Shown: positions 16,822-24,743 of the stretch, piece after piece
Numbering within the stretch: the first letter of the stretch is position 1
Layout of the letters: every line of letters begins with the position of its first letter
Source: Moheibacter sediminis
Lineage (GTDB): Bacteria > Bacteroidota > Bacteroidia > Flavobacteriales > Weeksellaceae
Reading direction: 5' to 3'
Length of the DNA: 64,000 nt
Assembly (NCBI RefSeq): GCF_900176425.1
Contig: NZ_FWXS01000012.1
Coordinates: forward strand, 46,848 to 110,847
Notes under the pieces: generated by a model
Databases searched by the model: none
What the model saw: the letters and a program-made list of their open reading frames with translations, nothing else
Told to the model about the DNA's origin: nothing
Program-made: the position numbers and the translations under genes

Positions 16822-17877
16822 TTATTGATTTATTTGAGCAACAATATTTTTAATTAACAAAGGCGGAATACATTCTCCAATACATTTTCTAATAAGTAAT
16901 TCAGGTGTATTATCCGGGATATTCCAATTTTGTGGAAGAGAGGACAACAACATTAACTCCAAAGGTGTTAAAACTCTTGCATCAGAATAAGTTCCGTTTT
17001 TTAATTTTCTTCCTGGATGCACATTCAATTGTGAACTGATTGCATCATTTCGCATTGTAATGGTGGGAGCGGGTTCATCCCATTTAATTCGTCGGTATGT
17101 GGTATTGTAACTTTTTATTTTTTCTCCATTAGATTTTATAGGAAAGTATTCTTCATTTTCAAAAGCAGTTTTTCCTGTTGGGGTATGCTTCATCCACAGT
17201 ACGTGATTATCCGAATGTTTTCGGGCAAAATGCCATTTTATTTTTGACTGTTCTCCTGCCTCAATACTTGGTAAAAAACCAATCTTTTCTTCGACTGTTA
17301 TTTGCTTTTCAGACTTTATAGGTTGTCCCCATTTTTTGTCTTTTCGGTACAATTTTATGATTGCTCTTGTCCGTCTTTGAGCAACACCATATTCAGAAGC
17401 ATCATACACATTAGCTTCAATTTTGTATTCTTTGCCGAATAATAGATTTAAAATCTCTATTACTTTTAAATGTTGATTTTGGTATGGCAAAACCATCTTA
17501 AAAAATGTTGGTACATTTTCTATCAGTACAAAATCGGGAGATTTTAATTTAATGAAATCAATTATTTTAAAAACAAGATAATTCCTTTCATCTTTAAGCA
17601 TTTGCTCAATATTCCGATTTTTTCCTGCAACACTCATTCCTTGACAAGGTGGTGAAGCAATTAGAAAGTCTAATTTTTCAGGGGTACTTTCTACGAGTGT
17701 TTTAAAAATCTTCTCGTCTAAAATGCTACCTGCAATCATTTTAGAATTTGGATACAATGCCTGATATAGGTCAGCTCTTTCCTGAACCAATTCGTTAGCA
17801 GCGATAATATTAATTCCTACTTCTTCAAAGTAAGTTTCTGCTATGCCTGCACTTGAAAATAATGATGCTCCTACCAT
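16822..17877 (-). CDS. DNA (cytosine-5) methyltransferase
   Basis: The 351-residue enzyme contains the ordered m5C motifs: a variant motif I (SLFSSAGIAETYF near residue 5), IV with the catalytic Cys (SPPCQGMS, about 75-82), VI (IENVP), VIII (QRRTRAI) and X (GECIPP, about 335). Motif I has Ser-Ala-Gly where many enzymes have Gly-x-Gly. The target-recognition region lies between VIII and X. It probably methylates the strand complementary to the one handled by the amino-methyltransferase, as in HphI-like systems. It starts 2 bp after the controller gene and its stop lies 1 bp before the endonuclease start. Confidence 0.92.
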   Translation of the reverse strand: MVGASLFSSAGIAETYFEEVGINIIAANELVQERADLYQALYPNSKMIAGSILDEKIFKTLVESTPEKLDFLIASPPCQGMSVAGKNRNIEQMLKDERNYLVFKIIDFIKLKSPDFVLIENVPTFFKMVLPYQNQHLKVIEILNLLFGKEYKIEANVYDASEYGVAQRRTRAIIKLYRKDKKWGQPIKSEKQITVEEKIGFLPSIEAGEQSKIKWHFARKHSDNHVLWMKHTPTGKTAFENEEYFPIKSNGEKIKSYNTTYRRIKWDEPAPTITMRNDAISSQLNVHPGRKLKNGTYSDARVLTPLELMLLSSLPQNWNIPDNTPELLIRKCIGECIPPLLIKNIVAQINQ

Positions 17878-17879
17878 AA

Positions 17880-18206
17880 TTAAAACTTGAGTGTACTTTG
17901 ATGTTGGTTTTTAATTCTCATATATTTTGCTTTCTCCTCAGCAGCTAAAAATAGCTTTTGAGTTTCCTCCTCCGGATAAATTAATTCTGCAATTCTTTCG
18001 CTTAGATACTCGTGTTCTAATTTTTTTAAGTCAAGACTGAAAAATGCTGAAAGTTTCGGTATTATTTCAGCAGGTACATTTCTTTTACCGTTTTCAATTT
18101 TTGATAAGGTAGATTGGTCTATGTCTAATGCAGCCGCAAGTTTAGTTAATGTTAAACCATTATCTAATCTTAGCTTGTGAATATATTCGCCAAATGTTTC
18201 TTTCAT
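17880..18206 (-). CDS. XRE-family controller protein of the restriction-modification system
   Basis: The 108-residue protein has a Cro/CI-type helix-turn-helix (residues 8-62: LRLDNGLTLTKLAAALDIDQSTLSKIENGKR) and a helical C-terminus (AAEEKAKYMRIK). As first gene of the operon it probably acts as a C-type regulator that times endonuclease against methylase expression. Inverted repeats overlap its own TAGATTTG promoter core at 18238-18268, consistent with autoregulation. Confidence 0.85.
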   Translation of the reverse strand: MKETFGEYIHKLRLDNGLTLTKLAAALDIDQSTLSKIENGKRNVPAEIIPKLSAFFSLDLKKLEHEYLSERIAELIYPEEETQKLFLAAEEKAKYMRIKNQHQSTLKF

Positions 18207-18237
18207 AATCTTGAAATTTATTTCTTGACACTTTTGG

Positions 18238-18268
18238 CAAATCTACTAATTTGGTTTCGTTTGCGAAA
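18238..18268 (-). promoter_or_regulatory. Promoter core and inverted-repeat operator of the controller gene
   Basis: On the minus strand TAGATTTG (18245-18238) is a perfect Bacteroidota TAnnTTTG core 32 bp upstream of the controller start. It overlaps the inverted repeat CAAAT-ctacta-ATTTG (18238-18253). A second palindrome, TTTCGTTTGCGAAA (18255-18268), abuts it on the distal side. The arrangement suggests two operator sites for the XRE protein. Confidence 0.5.
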
Positions 18269-18549
18269 GCTTTCAGCTATAAACTTTGGATTTTGGCTCG
18301 TTTTGAGTGACAGATAACCGCTTCTATAGAATAAAAGTGCAAAATCCATAATAGTTATTATTGAAACGTAACCTCAAACCGTAAAAAGTTTGGCTTTTTT
18401 TTATGCTCAAATGCTTGTTGCAAAGCCACTCACAGCCAAACACTTCCTTTGACTGCCACTTTCTCATAACGCCTCTTTTTCCACAAGACATTTGTCCCGA
18501 AAGCTCGCAAGGTGCGGGATAAACAGTAACAAATTAATGTGTTTCAATT
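18269..18549. other. Gene-free region between the defence island and traE
   Basis: No gene is seen. It holds the traE upstream region with one bipartite ICE repeat (18435-18467) and a possible promoter core GACATTTG (18487-18494, one mismatch to TAnnTTTG), 56 bp before the traE start. The right edge of the defence island must lie in its left part. Confidence 0.5.
18435..18467 (+). promoter_or_regulatory. ICE bipartite repeat, copy 4 (upstream of traE)
   Basis: GCCAAACACTTCC (18435-18447, one mismatch), 7 bp, then a half unit GCCACTTTC starting at 18455 (20-bp period). A further GCCACT lies 10 bp upstream, at 18425. It ends 20 bp before the candidate promoter core and 83 bp before traE, oriented with transcription. 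Confidence 0.55.
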
Positions 18550-18855
18550 ATGGAAAAACAGAGAAAAAAAGTTTTGCTGGCAGCCGTGGCAATGCTGTCA
18601 GGAATTGGTGCGTTCGCACAGGGAAACGGCTCGGCAGGTATCAACGAGGCTACCCAAATGGTAACAAGTTATTTCGACCCCGCAACGCAGTTAATCTACG
18701 CCATCGGTGCGGTAGTCGGGTTAATCGGGGGCGTTAAGGTTTACAACAAATTCAGTTCCGGCGACCCCGACACGAGCAAGACCGCAGCTTCGTGGTTCGG
18801 TGCGTGTATCTTCTTGATTGTTGCCGCTACCATCCTGCGTTCATTCTTCCTTTAA
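18550..18855 (+). CDS. traE: TraE (DUF4134), small pilin-like membrane protein
   Basis: The 101-residue protein has an N-terminal signal sequence (KVLLAAVAMLSGIGAFAQ) and two membrane helices in the mature part (residues 55-73 and 83-100, with a conserved GGVKVYNKF between). In Bacteroidota ICEs TraE resembles VirB2-type pilin subunits in size and topology. First gene of the mating-channel block, followed by traF 11 bp later. Pilin function is inferred from family and position. Confidence 0.88.
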   Translation: MEKQRKKVLLAAVAMLSGIGAFAQGNGSAGINEATQMVTSYFDPATQLIYAIGAVVGLIGGVKVYNKFSSGDPDTSKTAASWFGACIFLIVAATILRSFFL

Positions 18856-18866
18856 TCCTTTGCCTT

Positions 18867-19196
18867 ATGAATTACAATATCAACAAAGGCATCGGCAGGA
18901 CGGTGGAATTTAAAGGGCTGAAAGCGCAATACCTGTTCATTTTCGCAGGTGGGCTGCTCGGTACGCTTATCCTCGTGATGATACTGTATATGGCAGGCGT
19001 AAACTCCTACATCTGCCTGTTCCTCGGAGCAGGCGGTGCTTCGCTCATTATATGGCAGACCTTTTCGCTCAACAGGAAGTACGGCGAACACGGGCTGATG
19101 AAAATTGCAGCCAATAAAAGGCATCCCCGCTACATCATCTGCCGCAAGCCTGTACACCGCTATTTAAAATTCACACCTAAACAGAATGCCGTATGA
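18867..19196 (+). CDS. traF: TraF (DUF4133), VirB3-like inner-membrane protein
   Basis: The 109-residue protein begins MNYNINKGIGRTVEFKGLKAQY and has two adjacent membrane helices (about 27-47 and 50-68), then a basic cytoplasmic tail. It matches TraF/DUF4133 and, by topology and its place before the VirB4-like gene, VirB3. I chose the ATG at 18867; an in-frame ATG at 18792 would lie inside traE. The stop overlaps the traG start by 4 bp. Confidence 0.88.
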   Translation: MNYNINKGIGRTVEFKGLKAQYLFIFAGGLLGTLILVMILYMAGVNSYICLFLGAGGASLIIWQTFSLNRKYGEHGLMKIAANKRHPRYIICRKPVHRYLKFTPKQNAV

Positions 19197-21697
19197 GAAA
19201 TGTAGCAAAGACCACCACACTGGAAAATAAATTTCCTTTGTTGGCAGTAGAGAACAACTGCATCTTATCCAAAGATGCGGACATTACCGCCTGCTTTGAA
19301 GTGCGCCTGCCGGAACTGTTCACGGTAGCTTCTGCGGAATACGAAGCCATACACTCCGCCTGGCACAAGGCTATCAAAACCCTGCCTGATTTTACGGTCA
19401 TTCACAAACAGGATTGGTACATTAAGGAAAGCTATACGCCCGATTTGGCAATCGAAGACCAGAGCTTTTTATCAAAGTCCTATCAACGCCATTTCAACGA
19501 GCGACCGTTCCTGAACCATTATTGCTACCTGTTCCTGACGAAGACCACAAAGGAAAGAATGCGGATGCAAAGCAACTTCAGTTCGCTTTGCAAAGGTACG
19601 TTGATACCAAAGGAAATCAGGAACAAGGAAACGATACACCGCTTTATGGAGGCGGTCGCCCAGTTTGAGCGTATCGTGAACGATAGCGGTTTTGTTAGCC
19701 TGCGGCGTTTGACCGAAGAGGACATTATCGGAACGGAAGATACACAGGGATTACTGGAACAGTACCTCACGTTATCGAGGGGAGCCGGAACACCAATGCA
19801 GGACATCGCACTCGGAAACGAAGAAGTACGCATCGGTAACAAAAGGTTAAGCCTGCATACACTTTCAGATACGGACGACCTGCCCGGAACGGTATCGGCA
19901 GATACCCGTTTTGAAAAGCTATCTACCGACCGTAGCGACTGCCGCCTTTCATTCGCCGCACCCGTGGGCTTGCTGTTAAGCTGCAACCACATTTACAACC
20001 AGTACATTTTTTTGGATAACAGCGAAGACAACCTGCAAAAGTTTGAGAAGTCCGCAAGGAATATGCACTCACTGGCTCGTTACAGCCGTGCCAACCAAAT
20101 CAACAAAGAGTGGATAGAAAAGTACCTGAACGAAGCCCACAGCTTCGGGCTTTCTTCAATCCGTGCGCACTTCAACATTATAGCGTGGTCGGAAGACCCT
20201 GCGGAACTGAAACAGCTAAAGAATGATTGCGGTAGTGCATTGGCATTGATGGAGTGTAAGCCTCGGCACAACACTACGGACGTAGCCACTTTGTATTGGG
20301 CAGGTATGCCCGGCAATGCGGGCGACTTCCCCAGTGAGGAAAGTTTTTACACTTTTATTGAGCCTGCATTGTGCTTCTTCACGGAAGAAACCAACTACCA
20401 CAATTCGCCCTCGCCGTTCGGTATCAAGATGGCTGACAGGCTTACAGGAAAACCTATCCATTTGGATATTTCCGACCTGCCTATGAAGCGTGGTATCATT
20501 ACGAACCGGAACAAGTTTATACTTGGTCCATCGGGAAGTGGTAAATCGTTCTTCACTAACCATATGGTACGGCAGTATTATGAACAGGGCGCACACGTAC
20601 TGTTGGTAGATACGGGTAACTCTTATCAGGGCTTGTGCGAACTCATCAAAGGAAAGACCAAAGGCGAAGACGGTGTTTACTTCACTTATACCGAAGATAA
20701 CCCCATTGCCTTTAACCCTTTCTATACCGATGATGGCGTGTTCGACATTGAGAAGCGGGAAAGTATCAAGACTTTGATACTGACCTTATGGAAACGTGAC
20801 GATGAGCCGCCAACTCGTTCTGAAGAAGTTGCCCTTTCCAATGCGGTAAGCGGTTATATCGAACGTATCAAAACGGAAGACGTTTACCCGTCATTCAACG
20901 GTTTCTATGAGTATGTAAAAGGCGACTACCGCAAGGTACTGGAAGAAAAGCAGGTCAGGGAAAAGGACTTTGACATTGCCAACTTCCTGAACGTACTCGA
21001 ACCCTATTACAAGGGTGGCGAATATGATTACCTGCTGAACTCCAACAAGCAGTTAGACCTGCTTTCCAAACGCTTTATCGTGTTTGAGATTGATGCGATT
21101 AAAGACCACAAAATCCTCTTTCCCATTGTGACCATCATCATTATGGAGGTGTTCATCAACAAGATGCGCCGATTGAAAGGTATTCGTAAGCTCATCCTGA
21201 TTGAAGAGGCTTGGAAAGCGATAGCCAAAGAAGGAATGGCAGAATACATCAAGTATTTGTTTAAGACCGTCCGCAAATTTTTCGGAGAAGCGATTGTCGT
21301 AACGCAAGAGGTCGATGATATTATCCAGTCGCCCATTGTCAAGGAAAGTATCATCAATAACTCCGACTGTAAAATCCTGCTTGACCAACGCAAGTATATG
21401 AACAAGTTTGATGATATACAGGCGATGTTGGGGCTTACGGACAAAGAGAAAGGGCAGGTACTTTCCATCAATATGAACAACGATGCAAGCCGACTTTACA
21501 AAGAGGTTTGGATTGGCTTAGGTGGTACGCACTCGGCAGTCTATGCCACCGAAGTTAGTTTGGAGGAATACCTCGCCTACACGACAGAAGAAACCGAAAA
21601 AATGGAAGTAATGCAGCTTGCTTCCGAACTGGATGGTAATGTAGAACTCGCCATTAAGCATATCGCAATGCAAAGGCGGGACAATTCAAATCAATAG
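19193..21697 (+). CDS. traG: TraG, VirB4-like conjugation ATPase
   Basis: The 834-residue protein has a C-terminal VirB4/TraC ATPase domain with Walker A GPSGSGKS at about residue 444 and a Walker B-type LILIEEAWK near 665. It powers assembly and substrate transfer of the type IV mating channel at the inner membrane. Length is normal for TraG of CTn elements. It is translationally coupled to traF by the ATGA overlap. Intact, with no frameshift seen. Confidence 0.95.
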   Translation: MRNVAKTTTLENKFPLLAVENNCILSKDADITACFEVRLPELFTVASAEYEAIHSAWHKAIKTLPDFTVIHKQDWYIKESYTPDLAIEDQSFLSKSYQRHFNERPFLNHYCYLFLTKTTKERMRMQSNFSSLCKGTLIPKEIRNKETIHRFMEAVAQFERIVNDSGFVSLRRLTEEDIIGTEDTQGLLEQYLTLSRGAGTPMQDIALGNEEVRIGNKRLSLHTLSDTDDLPGTVSADTRFEKLSTDRSDCRLSFAAPVGLLLSCNHIYNQYIFLDNSEDNLQKFEKSARNMHSLARYSRANQINKEWIEKYLNEAHSFGLSSIRAHFNIIAWSEDPAELKQLKNDCGSALALMECKPRHNTTDVATLYWAGMPGNAGDFPSEESFYTFIEPALCFFTEETNYHNSPSPFGIKMADRLTGKPIHLDISDLPMKRGIITNRNKFILGPSGSGKSFFTNHMVRQYYEQGAHVLLVDTGNSYQGLCELIKGKTKGEDGVYFTYTEDNPIAFNPFYTDDGVFDIEKRESIKTLILTLWKRDDEPPTRSEEVALSNAVSGYIERIKTEDVYPSFNGFYEYVKGDYRKVLEEKQVREKDFDIANFLNVLEPYYKGGEYDYLLNSNKQLDLLSKRFIVFEIDAIKDHKILFPIVTIIIMEVFINKMRRLKGIRKLILIEEAWKAIAKEGMAEYIKYLFKTVRKFFGEAIVVTQEVDDIIQSPIVKESIINNSDCKILLDQRKYMNKFDDIQAMLGLTDKEKGQVLSINMNNDASRLYKEVWIGLGGTHSAVYATEVSLEEYLAYTTEETEKMEVMQLASELDGNVELAIKHIAMQRRDNSNQ

Positions 21698-21725
21698 TCA
21701 TTAACAATTTAAAAATTCAGAAACA

Positions 21726-22358
21726 ATGAAAAAAGTATTGTATCTGGTGTGTACGGCACTGATGCTCGCCGTAGCACCGTCAGCAAAAGCCCAGTGGGTT
21801 GTAACCGACCCGGCTAATTTGGCTTCGGGCATTATCAACTCTGCAAACGAAATCGTGCAGACTTCTTCCACCGTAAGCAACGTGATAAAGAACTTCAACG
21901 AAGTGAAAAAAGTTTACGACCAGGGCAAGGAATATTACGACAAGCTGAAAGCTATCAACAACCTTGTGAAAGATGCCCGTAAAGTGCAACAAACGGTATT
22001 GTTGGTAGGCGATGTTTCCGAAATGTACGTGAACAACTTCGGCAAGATGATGAACGACCCAAATTTCACACCGCAGGAACTGACCGCTATCGGCAACGGT
22101 TATTCGGCACTGCTCAATGAAAGTACCGAACTGCTGAAAGAACTGAAGCAGATTATAACCTCATCAAGCCTTTCGCTCAATGACAAAGAGCGTATGGATG
22201 TGATTGACCGTGTGTACAAAGAGGTAAAGGATTACCACAGCCTTGTACGCTACTACACCAACAAGAACATTTCTGTAAGCTACCTAAGAGCGAAAAAGAA
22301 AAACGATGCCCAAAGAGTGCTTGAACTCTACGGAACTGCTAACCAAAAATACTGGTAA
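21726..22358 (+). CDS. traI: TraI (DUF4141) secreted conjugation protein
   Basis: The 210-residue protein has a signal peptide ending AKAQW (residue 22), then a largely helical mature part rich in Asn, Lys and Tyr (for example KVYDQGKEYYDKLKAINNLVKDA). Similar DUF4141 proteins occupy this place in Bacteroidota ICEs and resemble periplasmic VirB5-like subunits. traH, which some elements have between traG and traI, is not present. The next gene starts 3 bp after the stop. Confidence 0.85.
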   Translation: MKKVLYLVCTALMLAVAPSAKAQWVVTDPANLASGIINSANEIVQTSSTVSNVIKNFNEVKKVYDQGKEYYDKLKAINNLVKDARKVQQTVLLVGDVSEMYVNNFGKMMNDPNFTPQELTAIGNGYSALLNESTELLKELKQIITSSSLSLNDKERMDVIDRVYKEVKDYHSLVRYYTNKNISVSYLRAKKKNDAQRVLELYGTANQKYW

Positions 22359-22361
22359 ACT

Positions 22362-23357
22362 ATGGAATGGGATAATCTTCACGAACTCCTGCGGTCGCTT
22401 TATGATGATATGATGCCACTTGCAGGCGATATGGCGGCAGTCGCTAAGGGTTTGGCGGGATTGGGAGCATTGTTCTATGTGGCATTAAAGGTTTGGCAGG
22501 CTTTAAGCCGTGCCGAACCTATTGATATGTTCCCTTTGCTGCGCCCGTTCGCTTTGGGGCTTTGCATAATGTTCTTTCCAACCATTGTTTTGGGAACCAT
22601 CAATGCGGTATTAAGCCCCGTGGTAGTAGGAACCCACCAAATACTCGAAGACCAGGTGCTTGACCTGAACAAGCTGCAACAGCAGAAAGACCAGTTGGAA
22701 TACGAGGCAATGGTAAGGAACCCCGAAACTGCCTATATGGTATCAGACGAAGAGTTTGATAAAAAACTGGATGAACTGGGATGGTCGCCCTCCGACATTG
22801 GAACAATGGCGGGTATGTATATGGACAGGCAAGCCTACAAGATTGAGAAAGCCATAAAGGATTGGTTTCGCAATCTACTGGAAATACTCTTTCAGGCAGC
22901 GGCTTTGGTCATTGATACCATACGAACGTTTTTCCTGATAGTCCTCTCCATACTCGGACCAATAGCCTTTGCTATTTCCGTATGGGACGGCTTTCAGTCC
23001 ACGCTCACGCAATGGCTCACGAGGTACGTCAGCGTTTACCTGTGGCTTCCTGTTTCGGATTTGTTCAGCTCAATGTTGGCAAGAATACAATCCCTCATTT
23101 TGGAAAGGGATATAGCAATGCTTGCCGACCCCACCTATATACCTGATACGAGCAATACCGTGTACATCATCTTTATGATAATCGGCATCATCGGGTACTT
23201 CACTATCCCGACCGTAACAGGTTGGGTAATCCAAGCCGGAGGCGCAGGAAACTTTACCCGCAATGTAAACTCCACAGCAATGAAAGCCGGAAACATCGCC
23301 GGAGCAGGCGCAGGCTCAACAGTTGGAAACATCGGCGGTAAACTGATGAATAAATAA
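22362..23357 (+). CDS. traJ: TraJ, VirB6-like polytopic membrane protein
   Basis: The 331-residue protein has a hydrophobic N-terminal region (residues 20-95). A central soluble portion follows, then several membrane helices (about 175-210, 225-250, 265-290) and a Gly/Ala-rich C-terminus. This agrees with TraJ of CTnDOT-type elements and with VirB6 topology. It forms part of the inner-membrane channel. It sits between traI and traK as usual. Confidence 0.9.
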   Translation: MEWDNLHELLRSLYDDMMPLAGDMAAVAKGLAGLGALFYVALKVWQALSRAEPIDMFPLLRPFALGLCIMFFPTIVLGTINAVLSPVVVGTHQILEDQVLDLNKLQQQKDQLEYEAMVRNPETAYMVSDEEFDKKLDELGWSPSDIGTMAGMYMDRQAYKIEKAIKDWFRNLLEILFQAAALVIDTIRTFFLIVLSILGPIAFAISVWDGFQSTLTQWLTRYVSVYLWLPVSDLFSSMLARIQSLILERDIAMLADPTYIPDTSNTVYIIFMIIGIIGYFTIPTVTGWVIQAGGAGNFTRNVNSTAMKAGNIAGAGAGSTVGNIGGKLMNK

Positions 23358-23376
23358 TCATTAATCATTCTAAAAA

Positions 23377-24000
23377 ATGGAATTTAAAACGCTAAGAAAT
23401 ATCGAAAACAGCTTTAGGCAGATAAGATTATATGCCATTGTGTTTGCGGTTCTCTGCATTAGCGTGGTAGGTTACGCCGTATGGCGTTCCTACCGCTTTG
23501 CAGAAGAACAACGCCAAAAAATCTATGTACTGGATAACGGCAAATCCCTGATGCTTGCCTTATCGCAGGATGCGAGCATCAACCGCCCGGTTGAAGCAAG
23601 GGAACACGTTAGGAGATTTCACGAACTGTTCTTTACGCTTGCTCCCGACAAGAACGCTATTGAAAGCAATATGAGCAGGGCATTTAACCTTGCCGATAAA
23701 AGTGCTTTTGATTACTACAAAGACTTGTCGGAAAAGGGCTATTACAGCCGTATCATTTCGGGGAACGTGCAGCAACGCATCGAGGTGGATAGTGTCGTGT
23801 GCAATTTCGACAACTACCCGTATGCAGTGCGCACCTATGCCAAACAGTTCATTATCCGGTCAAGCAATGTAACCAGGCGAAACCTGATTACTTCCTGCTA
23901 TCTCGTCAACTCCGTTCGTTCCGACAATAATCCGCAGGGCTTCAATATTGAAAAATTTGCAGTCGTGGAAAATAAGGATATAGAGGTCATCGAACGCTAA
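23377..24000 (+). CDS. traK: TraK, VirB8-like conjugation protein
   Basis: The 207-residue protein has a short cytoplasmic N-terminus, one membrane helix (residues 18-38, YAIVFAVLCISVVGYAVW) and a periplasmic domain. The latter includes FHELFFTLAPD and the NCF-like repeats of TraK proteins. Family and topology match VirB8, which links inner and outer channel parts. Starts 20 bp after traJ. Confidence 0.92.
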   Translation: MEFKTLRNIENSFRQIRLYAIVFAVLCISVVGYAVWRSYRFAEEQRQKIYVLDNGKSLMLALSQDASINRPVEAREHVRRFHELFFTLAPDKNAIESNMSRAFNLADKSAFDYYKDLSEKGYYSRIISGNVQQRIEVDSVVCNFDNYPYAVRTYAKQFIIRSSNVTRRNLITSCYLVNSVRSDNNPQGFNIEKFAVVENKDIEVIER

Positions 24001-24011
24001 AAAACAATCTT

Positions 24012-24440
24012 ATGGAAGCATTATCAGATTTAAGCACGTTCGCAAAAATCCTTACCGACAAAGGATATAACGGGTATTTCCATACGCAGGGTGCGTATGC
24101 CGGAAAGCTGAAAGACAGCATCAGCGAATACCTCGAAAGCTGCCAAAAAGGTGCAGATACTTTGCCTAAGCAGGACTTACTGCTGACAGGCTACCTGCAA
24201 TGGTCGGGCGATGACAAGCCCCATGTAGAATGCAGTATGTGGGTAAAGTACCTGAATGGCAAATTCTCATTGAGCCGTATGGAGGTAGCCAAGAAAGACG
24301 GCTTTGGGCAATTACTCAAAAAATCGGAACTGGCAAACCTGTCCGTAATGTCCGCACCCAAATTAACGGAGGCGGTCGCACTGGTCAACGATGCGCCGAA
24401 ACAACAGGCGGGTAAAAGTCCTAAGCGTTTCAAGCTATAA
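24012..24440 (+). CDS. Unnamed ICE protein between traK and traL
   Basis: The 142-residue soluble protein lies 11 bp after traK and 18 bp before traL, clearly within the tra operon. It has no signal peptide or membrane helix. The sequence is mixed alpha/beta, with WSGDDKPHVECSMWVKYLNGKFSLS in the middle and a Lys-rich C-terminus. I do not recognise a family and it has no standard Tra letter. It may be an accessory or regulatory factor of this ICE subgroup. Confidence 0.7.
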   Translation: MEALSDLSTFAKILTDKGYNGYFHTQGAYAGKLKDSISEYLESCQKGADTLPKQDLLLTGYLQWSGDDKPHVECSMWVKYLNGKFSLSRMEVAKKDGFGQLLKKSELANLSVMSAPKLTEAVALVNDAPKQQAGKSPKRFKL

Positions 24441-24458
24441 CACAGAAATAGTAAGGCT

Positions 24459-24743
24459 ATGAAAAAATTAAGAGCAAATATGGACAGGTACTTTGACAAG
24501 TTGGACGAACGTTGGCGGGCGTTGCCCTTGCGCAAACAGCACCAATATACGCTGTACTTCTTTGTGGGTTACCTGCTGCTTACCGTAGCGGTCATTGGCA
24601 AAGTAATGTACGATACCTCAAAGTCCGGTAACGGTATGGTCATAGAGCATATCGAAAACCCTGTCCTTAAAAGTAAAAATCCTGCAAGGTTGCAGGATAG
24701 TGTATCAACAATTTTAAAAAATCAGATTTATGAAAGAAAATGA
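24459..24743 (+). CDS. traL: TraL, small conjugation protein
   Basis: The 94-residue protein has a charged N-terminus (DRYFDKLDERWRALPLRKQHQYTLY), a single membrane helix (residues 31-50) and a periplasmic tail. Size, topology and location between traK and traM match TraL of Bacteroidota ICEs. Its 3' end overlaps traM by 14 bp, indicating coupled translation. Role in the channel unknown. Confidence 0.85.
   Translation: MKKLRANMDRYFDKLDERWRALPLRKQHQYTLYFFVGYLLLTVAVIGKVMYDTSKSGNGMVIEHIENPVLKSKNPARLQDSVSTILKNQIYERK

Larger units (their letters stand above)
12900..18480. other. Inverted defence island (restriction-modification plus Kiwa) within the tra operon
   Basis: Six genes in opposite orientation and of visibly lower GC content lie between traD and traE, which are adjacent in the usual tra gene order. 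They are a controller, two methyltransferases, a restriction enzyme and a KwaA/KwaB pair. All appear to be one transcription unit, from 18,206 down to 12,969. No flanking direct repeats, transposase or integrase were found, so how it entered is unclear. Confidence 0.75.

Noticed and set aside
12890..18550. Direct repeats or transposon ends flanking the defence island
   Set aside because: A weak resemblance between TTATGCCTCTTGTGAG near 12,940 and ATAACGCCTCTTTTTCC near 18,466 is too short and inexact; no transposase is present.
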